Assembly (NCBI GenBank): GCA_905221605.1
Contig: CAJNDS010002204.1
Span: 402,501-466,500, forward strand
Direction of reading: 5' to 3'
Length of the DNA stretch: 64,000 nucleotides
Source of the DNA: Symbiodinium natans
Taxonomy: Eukaryota; Sar; Dinophyceae; Suessiales; Symbiodiniaceae
Numbering within the stretch: position 1 is the stretch's first letter; each line of letters opens with the position of its first letter. The position numbers and the translations under genes were made by a program. Below are positions 1-11,919 of the stretch, piece by piece. The notes below the pieces were generated by a model that made no database searches, was not told the origin of the DNA, and was given only the letters and a program-made list of their open reading frames with translations.

Positions 1-128
1 GTCGGCAGCCGGTCGTAACATGTGTGAAAGCTGCTTTGAACGATGCGACCCGGAAGGCTAGCCTACATCTGCGTCGGCGCGAAGCGCATCGCTTTGCTTA
101 GCTGGGGAAGCCAAGAGCCCAGCAAAGG

Positions 129-170
129 ACACACACACACACACACACACATACACACACAGACACAGAC
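129..170. repeat. (CA)n microsatellite
   Basis: An AC/CA dinucleotide run with a few interruptions (ata, aga). It is a simple-sequence repeat with no coding signal. The rest of bases 1-1,100 shows no recognisable gene. Confidence 0.9.
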
Positions 171-248
171 TGGGCTTCTGCAACACTGTTTGTCCGAAGA
201 GTCCGCCTCCTTAATGCAACTGTCTACCTAAGCAGGTTCCTGACAAAA

Positions 249-436
249 TGTGCGCGCGCACACAGAGGTGCGCACACGCACACGCACACGCACAGGCACA
301 AACACAAGCACACGTGCATGCACACGCACACGTGCACGCACACGTGCACGCACACGTGCACGCACACGTGCACGCACACGTGCACGCACACGTGCACGCA
401 CACGTGCACGCACACGTGCACGCACACGTGCATGCA
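249..436. repeat. CACGTG-containing 12-bp tandem array in a GT/AC-rich tract
   Basis: Bases 329-436 hold nine copies of the 12-mer CACGTGCACGCA, the last with one change. They are preceded by less regular CA/CG alternation from about 249. Each unit contains the palindromes CACGTG and CGTGCACG. The strand alternates pyrimidine and purine almost without break, which is the composition that favours Z-DNA. Open frames across it encode only His/Ala, Arg/Thr or Cys/Val repeats and are not taken as genes. Confidence 0.9.
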
Positions 437-599
437 CGCGCACGCAGTCGCAGGCACGTGCAAGCACGCACCCGCACGCACGTGCGCACGCACGAGCGCA
501 CACCAGCGCGCCAACATGCCAACATACCGGCACGCCAACAGCACGTCAACCCACCACCCCATCACCAGCAAGCAGAACAGACTTCAGCTGCCAAGCCCA

Positions 600-3500
600 G
601 GCACACTCGCATTTTGCAGGTACGCTTACAGCACCGTACTATTGGGAACGATTGGGCTCTTTGTTGGCCGCCCTTCACAGTGGGTAGAGCTGCTCCCTGC
701 ACAAGACATCTGATACAATTTGCTTCGACCATTGGCCCAACAAGGTTCTGTGCACACGCGCGAGCATGCGCACCCGGACCGAATGCTGATTCAGAGGAAC
801 GCATCGACCGGACAGTCAAAAGTCGTGCCTCTTGCAAAACTGTCTATTGAACATTGTGGTATCAAGTGTTTTCTTGTTGGAAGCCCTTGGCACGACCTTT
901 ACAATGAAAACCTAGACGCAAACATTTCTGGGAGAGGGCTCGAATGTGACAGGGCACATCCTTTTTCGATACACCTGCGTTGCAACAGCCAAAACTGTGT
1001 TTGCACGGCTCCCTGTGGGACCGATGCTGCTTTCGTACTTGTACTTCCAATCTTCCTCGGCAGCATGGCAGTCTACGTGTCAGTCGTGCACAGACAGGCG
1101 GCAACCCAGTAGTTCATCAATCTCACTAGCTTCCAAAACGACAGGCGGACATAGGCGGACCAGAAAAGGTGGGCTCCACCAAAGTTGAAGATGCGACGGT
1201 GGAACCAACATGCAAGCTTGTCGGACGCCAAGTGTGACCGCAATCCACGTGGCACCCCGCAGCAATCCTCTTCAAACATGCTCTTCAACCAGGCAGTGTA
1301 GCTGGTAGTGAGGCACAAAAAAGATTGAGTACAATTAGAACTTGCCAAAGTTTTGGGGAAGGGGCCAGCCATGACCTGGCACACAGTGACAAACATTCGT
1401 TTGGGGACTGCGGAGCTTGTCCAGGCACAACCTGAAATGGAAAAGCCTTCCTTCACAGACAGTGCGGTTGTTCGGCCACATGCATCTTTGCAAGATGAAG
1501 ATGCAAGTCTTCATCTGCAAACTTCTGGCGAGCTCTGTCTGCATTTTGCTGAAGAACTTATTGGCAAGCAACGGCAGTGTCAGTGACCTGGCAACCCTGA
1601 TGTTCAAAGAACTGACCTCAGACATTTTTTGCAGCACCCCGGTATGGTTGCTCCGCACAGCTTGCCAGCCAATGACGTTAACATAGACGCATTACAGGAA
1701 TGCAGAAAAACAGCAGTCATAGAAAAACGAGGTGAGATGATGCAAAGTTGATGCACAAAGATGGGGGGGTGAAGGTAGTGCCCCCATTACACCAGACGCA
1801 CTGAATGGTGTAACACGACACGAAGGACGAATGATGTGATTCCCCTGCAGGGGTCCGTAGCCAGACCGATGCAGTTCGGCCATGTTCCACGTGCACACGT
1901 GCTCTTGTGTAGTTACTTTCAGTACGGTATGACTTGCCACTAAGGTCGGTTCTCAGTCGCTGCCGGGAGCTAGTCAGCCAGTCGCCGAAAGGTCGCAACT
2001 ATGGGCATAGTAACTGCCAGCTTCAACCTATCCGCGATTAGATAAACTTTTTTAAAACTTCTAAAAGCCTGCTAGGCTTCGGCAGACTGAAGCTTCCGGC
2101 ACTGAGCGGCGTTATCTTTTGAACTTGGAACAGCTCCCCCAATTTCCTCTGGCCTGCACAAGTAGCCGGCCATGGGCTGCCAGCGCCAAATGGAGATCAC
2201 CCGCTGTGGTGCCATGCTCGGTTTGCCTGGGGTCGTTCCAGCTCGTCACACAGAAAGTCACGACGAGCAGTTTAGCCCCGCTCGGCTTCGTGTTGGTGTT
2301 TACAGGCACCTGCTCAACCCTGTCACTGTTCTTCCACATCGACATTGCTCAGTCGACCCCAGGCGAGTCAGCACCTTAGGCTTGCTGAATGTCTTGCGAG
2401 GCACAAGTGTACACTTGTTTTTGCACTTGCAGTCAGATCAGTCAGTGATGCCCAGGCACTTGCATGTCGTGGGTTCGCATGAGGGTCTTGGTGCATGGGA
2501 CCCCGAGAAGGCCTGGTCGTGATCGCAGGTGTCAGAGACAAGTGCTGAATTTGCAGCACTTGCCGCAGGGAGCCCGACTGACGACCAACGAGCGCTCATA
2601 TCCTGTGTGGCGATCTAGACAGGCTCTGGGGCAAGTGTGGCAGCGTTGTGAAAACGAGCCTCGCAAAGCTTCTGGCCAACCCGTGAGCCTCCACCTGTGA
2701 TGGCAGATCGAGATGAGATGTGAACCGGAAGACTCTTCCACAGTGCTGGTGCTCAAGCTCGGGGCTCGGTCCGAGCTCGGTCTTTGTGAGGTGCTTGAAA
2801 GCTGCATCCAGGTACAAATACGTACTTGACCGACGCGAGCTCAAACAGGCAATGCCCTGTGTTGCATGCCTCCCAATGGCTACACACACATACACCGCAT
2901 GCAGGATACATAACAAGTAGCATCTATTGTGTCATCGTATTTGATATTCTGTACTTGGCTTTGCGATGTTACGTTATTCCCCCCCCATCGGTGTGCGGTC
3001 GTTAGGTTTTAAGTCGATCAGTCCATCTGGACCAGGGCTTCCTGTGGGAGGAAAGCATCCCCGATCGCGAGGCCCGAACACCCACAAAGTCCGCTATGTT
3101 CGCTCTGTTTGACTTTGTGCGTGTCACTCCATGAACTCTGGGTAAGCTGCCTCAGCAGGTGCAGATACCTTGGTCACAGGACTGTGACTGTGCTGCTGCC
3201 TCGGACAATCTGTCTTCTGAGATCTTCTGAGAACATGCAAAAGAACGTTCAAAGGAAACACTTCTCCCAGGTTTGGCTCATCAGAGACTCAGCTTTCAAT
3301 CGAGAAGGCGTAGCGAAGGTGACAAAGCTGGCCCCAGGAGCAGCCGGCACCCCAGACAAGATCAAGAGACAAGCGAGCCAACCCATGTTTCCAAGAAGTC
3401 ATCTCCCAACCCGTTGCCTTGTGCCCAGAAGCTCCTGCGCTCTCCGCAGCAAGAACCCAGTGAAGGCCTGATATCTGTGCTGCCACCTCAGTATGCTATC

Positions 3501-4200
3501 TCCTCGATCACATGCCCGCGGCAATGTGTCGTTGTGTCTTCGGAACGAAACAATAGCCATCGAAGGCCGGAAGAGACCCCGGAGGCAGAAGAACCAACTG
3601 CGACGCCGCTCTTTGACGCCAAGCCAGCCCAAGTTGTCCTTGCACGGAACTGATCGGACAGCTTTGCTGTACATCTTCGTCGCCATAGGTACTCCTTAGT
3701 TGGACGCCGTCCATTTGCAAAAGGCGGCTTCAGTTCAGTTCGAAGCTGAGTCTGCAGGCTTCGCTTGCAAGTTCTCGCAACTGGCAGACTGGTAGATGAG
3801 AGACGTAAGGTATGGAGGTGTCGTCGAACAGCTCAAGGCCCGATGTGGCGGGAAGTTTTCGTGCGGCCAAAGAAGCTTGCACAGAAGCTTCCGATTGCGG
3901 CTGAGGCTCAGTGGGTGGAGCCGCAGACGAATTCGCAGCAAAGCGCATCGATTTGGCAGGGCCAAGCTGGCAGGTGTTGCCGGGTGCTACAATACTCCGA
4001 AGTGTAAGAAAGTTAGTGAAGTACGTAAAGGGATGAAGTGATAACGAGTTCCTCGCTTGCCTCCACAGCAAACCGGGAGTGCCAGTGTCTGCCGACTTTA
4101 CACAAACGGACTCGAAGATGTGCGCAGACGATCGAACACGTGCAAAGGCAACAAGCTCACAGCCAACCCTTGCTCCAAGAGTCCAAGAGTCCTAGAGCAC
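600..4200. other. No gene recognised
   Basis: I looked at both strands and found only short open frames with no family resemblance. The segment 3,273-3,650 (+) is open for 126 codons and rich in Pro, Glu, Ser and Arg. It could be a disordered exon, but it has no motif or splice context that I can support. Confidence 0.4.
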
Positions 4201-4233
4201 AGTCCTTTAAGAAGCTCTGCAATGCCACCATCA

Positions 4234-5976
4234 TGCGATGGCTTGTGGCGGCATTGCTCCTCGGGCCGAGCAGTGCCTCTGCATGCAACGGATGTTCGAA
4301 GAGAGCGTGGCAAAATGTCCACAGTTTGGCCATCTTTTGCAGAGGCATTGGCTCCCTGAAGCATTGGCTGGAGTTTGGGGAGCTCCCATGCAGCAAGGCT
4401 CCATCAGGGAGCCCAGCACAGGCGAGCCTCGGTCGGATGTGGTGTGTGGCGGGTGGATGTGTGGGGCGCCTGCAGCGGCGTAGCTTTGGGATCCGTTTGT
4501 CATGGCTGTGTCAGATCAGTGTCAGATCAGTCTTGAGGTTCAATGTTCAGTGCCCATGCTGACCCTAAGGAGCTGTTCCCTGCAGTGCGCCAGCACTGAG
4601 CCGGTGCTCGATCAGTTCCTGAGACCGTGGGCAGACCAGGACGAGAAGTCCACTGCAGCATGTACTCTTGTGGACGGCAAAATTTTGTGACATTCGGTCA
4701 GGACTACTTGCTGCCCTTTCACGCCTTGGACCAGTATTGTGATCCTGCAAGAACGAGAACGCTTGCAGTGGCAGTTGCGGTGGCTTGGTCCAGAACGTCC
4801 TTATTTTCTTCAGGCACGGAGGCTTGTTTGCCATTGCTCAGGTGTCGAACAATACTATCTACTGGAAGATGCTTGACTGCTTAATTTGACGTGGTGGCTA
4901 TTCGGCATCAGATATAAGTCGTATGATATGTATGAGCGAGTACCCTCAGGAAATGCCATGACGATGGCGAGGACATGTCAGGGGTTGGTACAGAATCACT
5001 GGAATTTGCATCATGAAGTGTTCCCAATACTTGTTATGCGGTCAGCGAGAGTCTCAGAATCTGAGCAACTTGAGACGTGGCGCAGAATTCCAGGAGGGTG
5101 GCTGTATGGATGACGGGGATAAAGACACTCGACGCTGGCTGAGGGTCCTACAGGAGATCCTGCAGGCTGGCTGTTCGTGGCACGATTACGCGTCATGACG
5201 CCCTGCAATGCACGAAGCACTTGAAGCATTGGTCAGGTGGTCCGGATTGACGGGGCGCTTCTGATAGTGCAGTGCGGAGATGACCCCAATGTCCCAAGCG
5301 ACGAGGACAGGCCGGGGCAAGGAATGAGATCTGGATTCTGGATGGAGCACCTCGCAGAACATGATTACAGCGTCCTGCTTCAAGGAGCCTTTTCCAGTCT
5401 TCCATTCCGAGGGCGGCGAAGGGGTTTGGAACATACCGTGGCTCAATCCGTATCACTTGAAGGTGGAAGGGGTGCTTGAACGGTGCGTGCTGCCATTGTC
5501 GCTTGCTCCATTTTGCATGTCCTGTTTTGTTGCTTAACGCCTTGTGCTCGCTTTGGAACACTGGTGGACATGGAAGGTCCTGTTTCGTGGATTACTCGAT
5601 GAACGAGGTGCTCCTGCCCGTATTCCATGGGCAATGAAGAAGCCTTTGGTGTACTGGCGCGGTGCCCTGACGGCGCCGGATGACCTCCCATTGACTGAGG
5701 CCGGCAGCAGATCACCGGATCATCTTAGACATTCGCCATCCACAGAGATAAGAGAGATGTTTTATGATTTTACCGTGTGATCTTAAAATTTTTAAGCTAC
5801 GCGACCCACCTCGACCGGGGCCTGCCCAGATGCGAGGCAACCCGAACCGGAGAATCGCGGGTGTGAAGGTGCTGTTGGGCTTCAGGGCGGCTTCGTGCAA
5901 CAATTTGTTTGGGGATCCGGTTGCAACAAGGAGGGGGGGAGTTGGTTGTGGGGGTGGGTTTGGGGGGGGTGGGCGT

Positions 5977-6035
<59 letters not shown>

Positions 6036-7043
6036 GGGGGGGGGGGGTGTCCCCTATGATCGAGGTGCCGCTGCAAAGGGATTAGAGGTGGGCGCCGCCT
6101 GCTTTAAAGCAATACCTGCAGCAGCGTTCCTCAGAGGCTCAGTTTCTTCCGAGATTCCGGGTGTTCCACGTTGCATCGATGCGGCCAAAGCTGTGCCTTG
6201 GCTTGTGTCTGGGGACGCGGTGCCTGCTTTTGTAAGTACTTTAGTTCACGCTCACACTCAAGGTTTGACGTGGCAGTCATCGACATTGATCGTGAGCTGA
6301 AGATTGCATGGGGCAAGAAGGCGCGGGCTCAGGGCACTTTGGGCAGGGCAAGCGCAAGCAATGCAAACACGAGACGCCTGTTTGCATGTGAGAGGCTATT
6401 CGGAAGCTCGTGAAGCGGCATGGCGTGCGATTCACCGAGCACGAGGCGCCGAGCAACATCCATGAGCAGATTGCTACTTTCTGCAATGCACAGGCTTTCC
6501 GTCATTTTCTGCTGTGGCAGGACTTCGAGACGGTAGCACCCAGATATCGGTACTTGTTAAACTTGAACGGTGTGGTGTCTTCCTGGCGCCTCTCTCAGCT
6601 GCTCCGTCGCTTGGCACGGCTACCATTTAGCTGACTTAGGACAAGGCATGTGAACCTAAGAAGGATGAACTGAAGGAACCTGAAAGCGAGGCACTGGCTC
6701 AGTCCTCCTCCTGCAACGGTCACCGACTCACGAAGCGCTTCACTGGGAGCTGGTGCCATGGAAGTTTCCTGGAAGCACTTTTGGAGTTTGGTCCTCAGAG
6801 AAATACGCAGTTACGAAGTTCCCGACGAACAAGGCACTACGTCCCCGTCTCCTCCAGCCTAGATGATCTGTTGGAGGTGGTAACCAGACTCGAGAGCAAC
6901 GAAACCCTTGCGAGAGAGATAGCACAGGCGCGGGGAGTCACAACAGCGGCATTCGAGTCGAAAGCATGGACGCGAATGGATGCCTCAATTCTCAATGCAG
7001 TGCAGGCAGGGGCTGACTTCTATGCTGAGCGCATGCGGCCTCA
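4234..7043 (+). CDS. GT90 (CAP10/POGLUT-like) glycosyltransferase, multi-exon
   Basis: Probable ER/Golgi O-glycosyltransferase. Reading across introns gives the GT90 landmarks in order. A signal-peptide-like start at 4,234 (MRWLVAALLLG) is the weakest part. Then come a D-rich segment with CGDDPN (5,237 on), PVFHSEGGEG...NIPW (5,371 on), the donor-binding region IPW..KKPLVYWRG (about 5,608-5,697), FDVAVIDID (about 6,277), RFTEHEAPSN then YRYLLNLNG...SWRLSQLL (about 6,395-6,605), TGSVLLLQ...HWELVPWK (6,691-6,763) and HYVPVSSSLDDL (6,834-7,043). Introns 6,606-6,690 and 6,764-6,833 are GT-AG with matching phase. The family normally shows WRG, the nucleotide-sugar SWR/LL.GS core and the HYVPV block, and all are present. 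Exons between 5,700 and 6,395 are approximate, and an intron there holds a long poly-G tract. The true C-terminus may use a further exon near 7,216. No catalytic residue is visibly broken. Confidence 0.85.
5978..6047. repeat. Poly-G tract (57 + 12 G)
   Basis: Fifty-seven consecutive G (5,978-6,034), one T, then twelve G, within a G-rich stretch that starts near 5,930. It lies between GT90 exons, so inside an intron on the model given. The sense-strand RNA would carry it as G, a strong G-quadruplex former. Exact length in the genome is uncertain because such tracts are error-prone in sequencing. Confidence 0.95.
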
Positions 7044-7215
7044 GGTGCTTGTCTCAAACATGCCTGAGAGTTTGGTTCTGGTTCCTCTGCAAAAACTGTT
7101 CCAAGGATGTCTACTGCTTGGCTCTTCGAACTTTGGAGGTCTCCCAGCTTCCAGAGGAGCGGGGAGCACCAACGGAGCACCAACGAATTTGTGCACCCCT
7201 GGCTTTACCTCAGTT

Positions 7216-7427
7216 TTGCCTTGCAGGTTTCGCTGCAGAACTTGGCAAGACGAGGCTTTGTCCCGGCACCCAGGCTGGAAGCGCTTCTGTTGCAGACAGC
7301 TCTGAGTCGCGGTGCCTACTACACTGCTACTACAGTCCAAAGATGGCACAGTACTCTCACTGGACTTGACCAGTCAACCTCATTCAGCTCAGGTTTCGGC
7401 CGAGTCTTCATTTCCCGCTCTTCATGA
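7216..7427 (+). other. Possible 3' exon of the GT90 gene or 5' exon of the next kinase
   Basis: After a good acceptor (cttgcag, ending 7,215) an open frame reads VSLQNLARRGFVPAPRLEAL and on. It joins in phase to the GT90 exon ending at 7,043, which has a GT donor. No family signature is visible. Its assignment to either neighbour is a guess. Confidence 0.3.
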
Positions 7428-7791
7428 GCGTTTGGAAGGCAGCGTGGAATTGTGAACACTTGGCAAAGACAGAGCTCAACCGCCATGAGCTTCTTCCCAA
7501 CGCTGGCGAAGCCCGCCGCGGACCACGTCGCACGGCGGATGCCGGTTGCATCGAGCTCGGACATGGCTTACGAAGCACGGCCGGAGCTGAAAGTAATTGA
7601 AAGTACTTTTGGCACCTTGGTCGCTCACTCCAAAAGCTGCAAGTGCCGCTGACATGGCTGGCGCAGCAAGGCTGAAGGAGGTCTTTGGAATTAACGCCTT
7701 GCTCTCGTGGAGCTGTGTGTGTGCTGCACGTGGTAAAATGCCTCACCATTTTCTCAGCAAAACCTAACACTTTCGTGTGCTGACGCCCTCG

Positions 7792-9924
7792 ATGCCAGGC
7801 TGCATGTCAAGGGCAAGCGGTGCATCTTTGGCCATGGTGTGCTGCACTTACATCACTTCACGGGTTTACGGTACAAAACTTGACATGAGTGGGAAGCAGA
7901 GGCTTGCCGTGAAGTCAAAGGTTCAACCTGGAGAAATACGCCTACACCAGAACCTTCATCATCCGACCCTTGCTCAGCAGCTCACTGCTAGACTTTGGCG
8001 TGTTTTTTGTAGCTTGGCATAGGAGCTTCTGCATTTGAGAAACCCTGCCATGAGGAACATCGTAGAGTTGATTGATGCCTGGCCCCAAGTCCTTTGTAGG
8101 ACCTGTGTGTTGTGATGACAGTGTTGTGGTGATTGGCTGTTTCTAAACCTCTAAGCTTCTTTTTCCTTGAGCCGAGTCATTCCACGATGACAGCAGCAAG
8201 ATGGTTTCTTTGGTGCTGGAATTCTGCAAAGGCGCGACACCTACTCCTTTGAGACTTTGTGCTCGAATTTTGCTGCTGGACATTGCGGGCTTTGCCCAGC
8301 CAAGGCGGAGACTTGTTGGAAGTGATGTCACGGCATCGCGAGAAGAACAGCAAAGGCCAGGTGGACTCCGGCGAGCCATAAAGCCGTATCAGCAACGCTG
8401 CAGAAGCTTGCGATATCTTGCGATATCTTGCGATATCTTGCGATTGCCAGGACTCAGAGAATCTGCGACGCGAAGAGCCATAAAACATACGCCGCAGCCT
8501 GGAGACGACGGGGTTGAGCATGACTGAAGTGTATTGGCGACAGCAAGGTTCCAAGCACTGGCCTACCTTCATGAGCAAGGCATGTTTACTGAGTTTACTG
8601 CTGCATTTGATGTGTTCGCCCACGCAGTAGAGACACTTTGGCACACTGCTATGCGCTTGACTTGATCACTGCAGGCGTTGTGCACAGAGACGTGAAGTGC
8701 GAGAACGTGTTCAAAGTTGAGGTGTGCCTGCCATGCTTGCAGTCCGGAACCTTCCTTTCCACGCTTTGACTCGTGAAACTTGTGAGACCTGTACGCACAG
8801 GCACCCAACACCGTCGCCCTTGAGGATTGCACGTACAAGCTCGGCGATTTTGGCCTAGCTGCGTGCGTGATGCCTGACGAGGCACCTTCGCTCTGTGAGA
8901 TTCTGTGAGCCCGGGGCGCACCACAAGTGTGAGACAAGTGTGAGCTGTCGTAGTCTGCATATGCTTCAAGCGAAGGTGCTGATGGACCAGGTGGGCTCTC
9001 CCTCGACTTCAGCTCCAGAAGTCGTGCGAGGGTGCCTCGTCTGGAGCAGAACTTTGCAGCAACTTTGCACTACATCTACTTATTTGCTTATTTGCACCGT
9101 TTTGTTCCATCGCTCTCCTTAGTGGAAGCTGGAGGCGACCCTACGGCAAGCCGGCCGACATGTGGTCTGCAGGAGCGGCAATCTACACGCTCCTTGCGGG
9201 CAGGAGGCCCTTTGAAGCTCGTGGGCCCAGCTCTGTGCGCTTTCCAACCACCAGCCCCAACCGCCCGACGTGACCTTTGACCTTTTGAGCCTAAGGCCTC
9301 CAGCTACATGCAGATGGTGAGGGTCATGAGCAAGGCCCTATCCTCGATCCTTTCAGCGGCCGCCAGGTAGCCGCCAGGGTAGTCGCCAGGAGTTTTCCTT
9401 GAGTTCTTGAGTTTCCCAGGTCGAGGTCTCCTTCACTGACGATGCTTGGTCTCGAACTTCGAAGGTCAGGGACGGGGGCACTCCGGTTCGATCCGGGAGC
9501 TCTTTCGCGACCTACTCGCCATACTGCAAAGCCTCAAAACGGATAAAACGGGTCGCGAAGATCGAAGATGATCAGCTTTTGCAATGCTAAGTGCAGAGTG
9601 CCTCGGATTGCTCTGCTACGGAGGCTGCGGTGGACCTCTTGGGCGAACTCTTGCAGGAAGCGCCGGAGAAGCGGCTGCGGGCTCAGTTTCGCAGTTCTTA
9701 AGACACTGTAACCCGCTGCCTCGCTCCTTGATTTCTGCTGGTTCTTGGTTTAAGAGACGAAACACATGGAAGTGCTGAAAGCCGGTATACACGCTGCCAT
9801 TGTCGATTCTCTTCCGAAGTCTTTGGAACCTGGGTGGCGAGACCTAGCTTGGTGTGAGTACCCTCGCCGTCAGAGGCCTTCGTCTGCCAGTGTTCTGAAA
9901 CATCCTTGGCCTGCAGCCCAGAAG
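7792..9924 (+). CDS. CAMK-like Ser/Thr protein kinase, multi-exon
   Basis: Protein kinase domain rebuilt in order. A degenerate glycine loop (RASGAS) and LAVKS with the ATP-binding Lys come first (about 7,800-7,930). Then ELLHLRNP...NIVELIDAW (8,023-8,088), hinge LVLEFCK (8,201-8,231), GGDLLEVMSRH (8,305-8,355), MFTEFTAAF...VETLW (8,580-8,654), VVHRDVKCENVF (8,675-8,721), LGDFGLAA (8,801-8,881), GSPSTSAPEV (8,976-9,031) and PADMWSAGAAIYTLLAG (9,135-about 9,226). The C-lobe closes with AAVDLLGELLQEAPEKRLR (9,624-9,680) and RPSSASVLKHPW (9,874-9,924). Catalytic HRD, DFG and APE motifs are intact. The HPW ending is typical of CAMK/SNF1-like kinases. Exon lengths and phases agree at each checked junction. 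One junction (8,655-8,674) needs a 20-nt intron. Start and end are not fixed, since the first exon may lie further upstream. Substrate unknown. Confidence 0.88.
8408..8445. repeat. 10-bp tandem repeat
   Basis: About 3.7 copies of the unit TTGCGATATC, inside the kinase intron 8,356-8,579. Confidence 0.9.
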
Positions 9925-10968
9925 GTAACCATGTGCATTGGGAGCAATTGCCAGTCGCATATCCGGCTTTGAGGTGCCAGCGAGAACATCGTGCCTGCAC
10001 TACCTCCTGAGGCATGCCACTGTACTTGAAGAGGGTGCGATGTGAGAGCTGCAAAGCGGGACACAGTCAAAGCTGAACTGCTATATGAGGAGGTCTCTTA
10101 CAGTAGCAAAAATCCCTTTGTATCAGGTGCCATACTACATGGGCCAAGAAGGGAATCTAGAAAACGACCCTCATGCAAGGGAGTACGGTATGCAAGGGGG
10201 GCAATGGAGGACAGTTACTTGAACACTCGCGTGCAGAGCACGGCCGCAGCTGAATGTATAGTACGCTTACAAACCTTATGTTTCCACTTCGTGAGTTAGA
10301 TTCATATGAACATTGTTAACTCTACGCATCGTCCGCCCTCTCGGCTCCGCTTCGAGCTAGCATGATGGAGGATTGCGTCTCGGGTTCAGGTCTAGGGTGT
10401 AGGGTCTGGGCTTCAGTTGGTTCCCATGCAGGTTTGGAACTTGGTTGGCTGGGTCTGACATGACACCCGAACAACATTCCAGGCGATGCAACGAGGAAGT
10501 CCGGAAAGATAGGGCCTCGCGCAAGCTCTCGCGAGCCTGGCGTGCACCCTTGTTTCAACATCCATAAACTGACGATCTTGTGATTGTACGGTCTCGTGTC
10601 TGAACGCGCGTGCACATGGTGTTTAGTTGTTCCAGACGATGGGGCCGCTGGCAGCCACAAAACGCAACAAAACGCAGTGTTTCATGGACGAGTACCCGGT
10701 TGGATGGACTTCTAGTCGAATGAGTCTCCCTGGTCAGGCTTTGCCGCGTTGCAGGTCGTCCGCAAAGAAGGAGCAGCAGACGCATGCAAAAGAGGGGTCG
10801 TGATAGTTGGCCCTTGTAGTTAGTGGAGTGAAACGTATCTCTTAATACTTGCACATTCCGGCTGCTGCGTTGTTTTTCCTTTGAGTTTACAGATCGCAGC
10901 GGGAAAGACAGCAGGCAACTGCCGAGCTGCCTGCTGCCGCTAGGCTACAAGGGCTCCTATTCCACTTG
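9925..10968. other. No gene recognised
   Basis: Follows the last recognisable kinase exon. It begins with the GT donor that ends that exon, so a further short 3' exon may be present. No conserved motif was seen on either strand. Confidence 0.4.
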
Positions 10969-11517
10969 TTATGCTTGATGCCAGCCTTTTAACGAAGAGC
11001 ACCGACACATCGGAGTTTCGTTTGGCACATAGGCCGCACTAGTTTTGCCTTGCACCGCAGGACCCGAAGACTGGCGGGCAAGTGCCTTCCCTCGCTGTGC
11101 AAGCGACGAGGTCTCTGGCAATTGCAAATTTAACCCCAGCAATGCACGGTCTTCCATTGCGATTAGCTGTGTACTTGGGACAGCCCATTGCGAAGAAAGC
11201 CGCTTGTAGGGGTCTGGTGGAAGACCTTCTGATGCATTTACTCTGTCCATGTTGCCTTCATGTGCGACTTTGGCACCGAGATCCAACGGCGCTGGGCCTT
11301 GGATCCGGCCAGACCGCACGCTTTCTACTGTGATCACGGTATCGAGTTGCGCATTCGTAGGTGTACGGTGGTTGCTTTGCTTCTCTGAAGACAACTGCTG
11401 CAAAAGAGTAGCGGGTCCGGAAGATTTTTCATTTTTTCGCTTGTCCGACTTGGACTTTGGGCTGCGGCCCGGGCACAGGCTGTGAAGAATTCGTTTGCAG
11501 TCGTTCTTGGAGCACAA
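10969..11517 (-). CDS. Hypothetical exon on the minus strand
   Basis: A 182-codon open frame, polar and disordered-looking, with clusters of Lys, Ser and Arg near its start (KSKSDKRKNEKSS) and several Ser/Pro-rich segments. It is long for chance in this composition and has no family resemblance. It may belong with the - strand segments at 12.8-14.7 kb. Real gene status is uncertain. Confidence 0.25.
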   Translation of the reverse strand: MCSKNDCKRILHSLCPGRSPKSKSDKRKNEKSSGPATLLQQLSSEKQSNHRTPTNAQLDTVITVESVRSGRIQGPAPLDLGAKVAHEGNMDRVNASEGLPPDPYKRLSSQWAVPSTQLIAMEDRALLGLNLQLPETSSLAQRGKALARQSSGPAVQGKTSAAYVPNETPMCRCSSLKGWHQA

Positions 11518-11877
11518 GATGAGCTGCGTGGACGTGTAGCCTTAACCAGCTCTCTCTTTTCCTGCGGATGCACGCTCAGATGTGCAGAAGCCGGCAAGGC
11601 ATCGCACGGTATCGCAGTGTTTTACTCAATCCTACTCCCGGCGCCAACCTCATACATTCCAGCGATGCTGCTGCTGCTGCGCGTCTTCGGCCCGAATGTC
11701 TGAAGGTGACATCGCTTGACCATGCTAGAATCAGCTAGAACACACGGCGCGAAGCCGATAAGTTTCATGTGCTCAAATGACAAGCTGCATGGCATCGATG
11801 AAGCCGAATATTTGCGATTGTTTGACTTCTTGGCCTGCCTTCATCTCTCGCACTGAGAGCACGAGCTGTCAGCGAAC

Positions 11878-11919
11878 AGTCTATACTGAGTCTATACTGA
11901 GTCTATACTGAGTCTATAC
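11878..11919. repeat. 11-bp tandem repeat
   Basis: Nearly four copies of GTCTATACTGA in direct repeat, with no coding context. The surrounding interval 11,700-12,800 holds nothing I can name. Confidence 0.9.

Noticed and set aside
211-850. Several long open frames on both strands over the CACGTG array (up to 200 codons)
   Set aside because: They translate a tandem repeat into His/Ala, Arg/Thr or Cys/Val runs; all frames of such a repeat are open by construction.
9490-9515. GGTTCGATCC, resembling a tRNA B box / T arm
   Set aside because: Spacing is one base short, no matching A box or acceptor stem could be folded.
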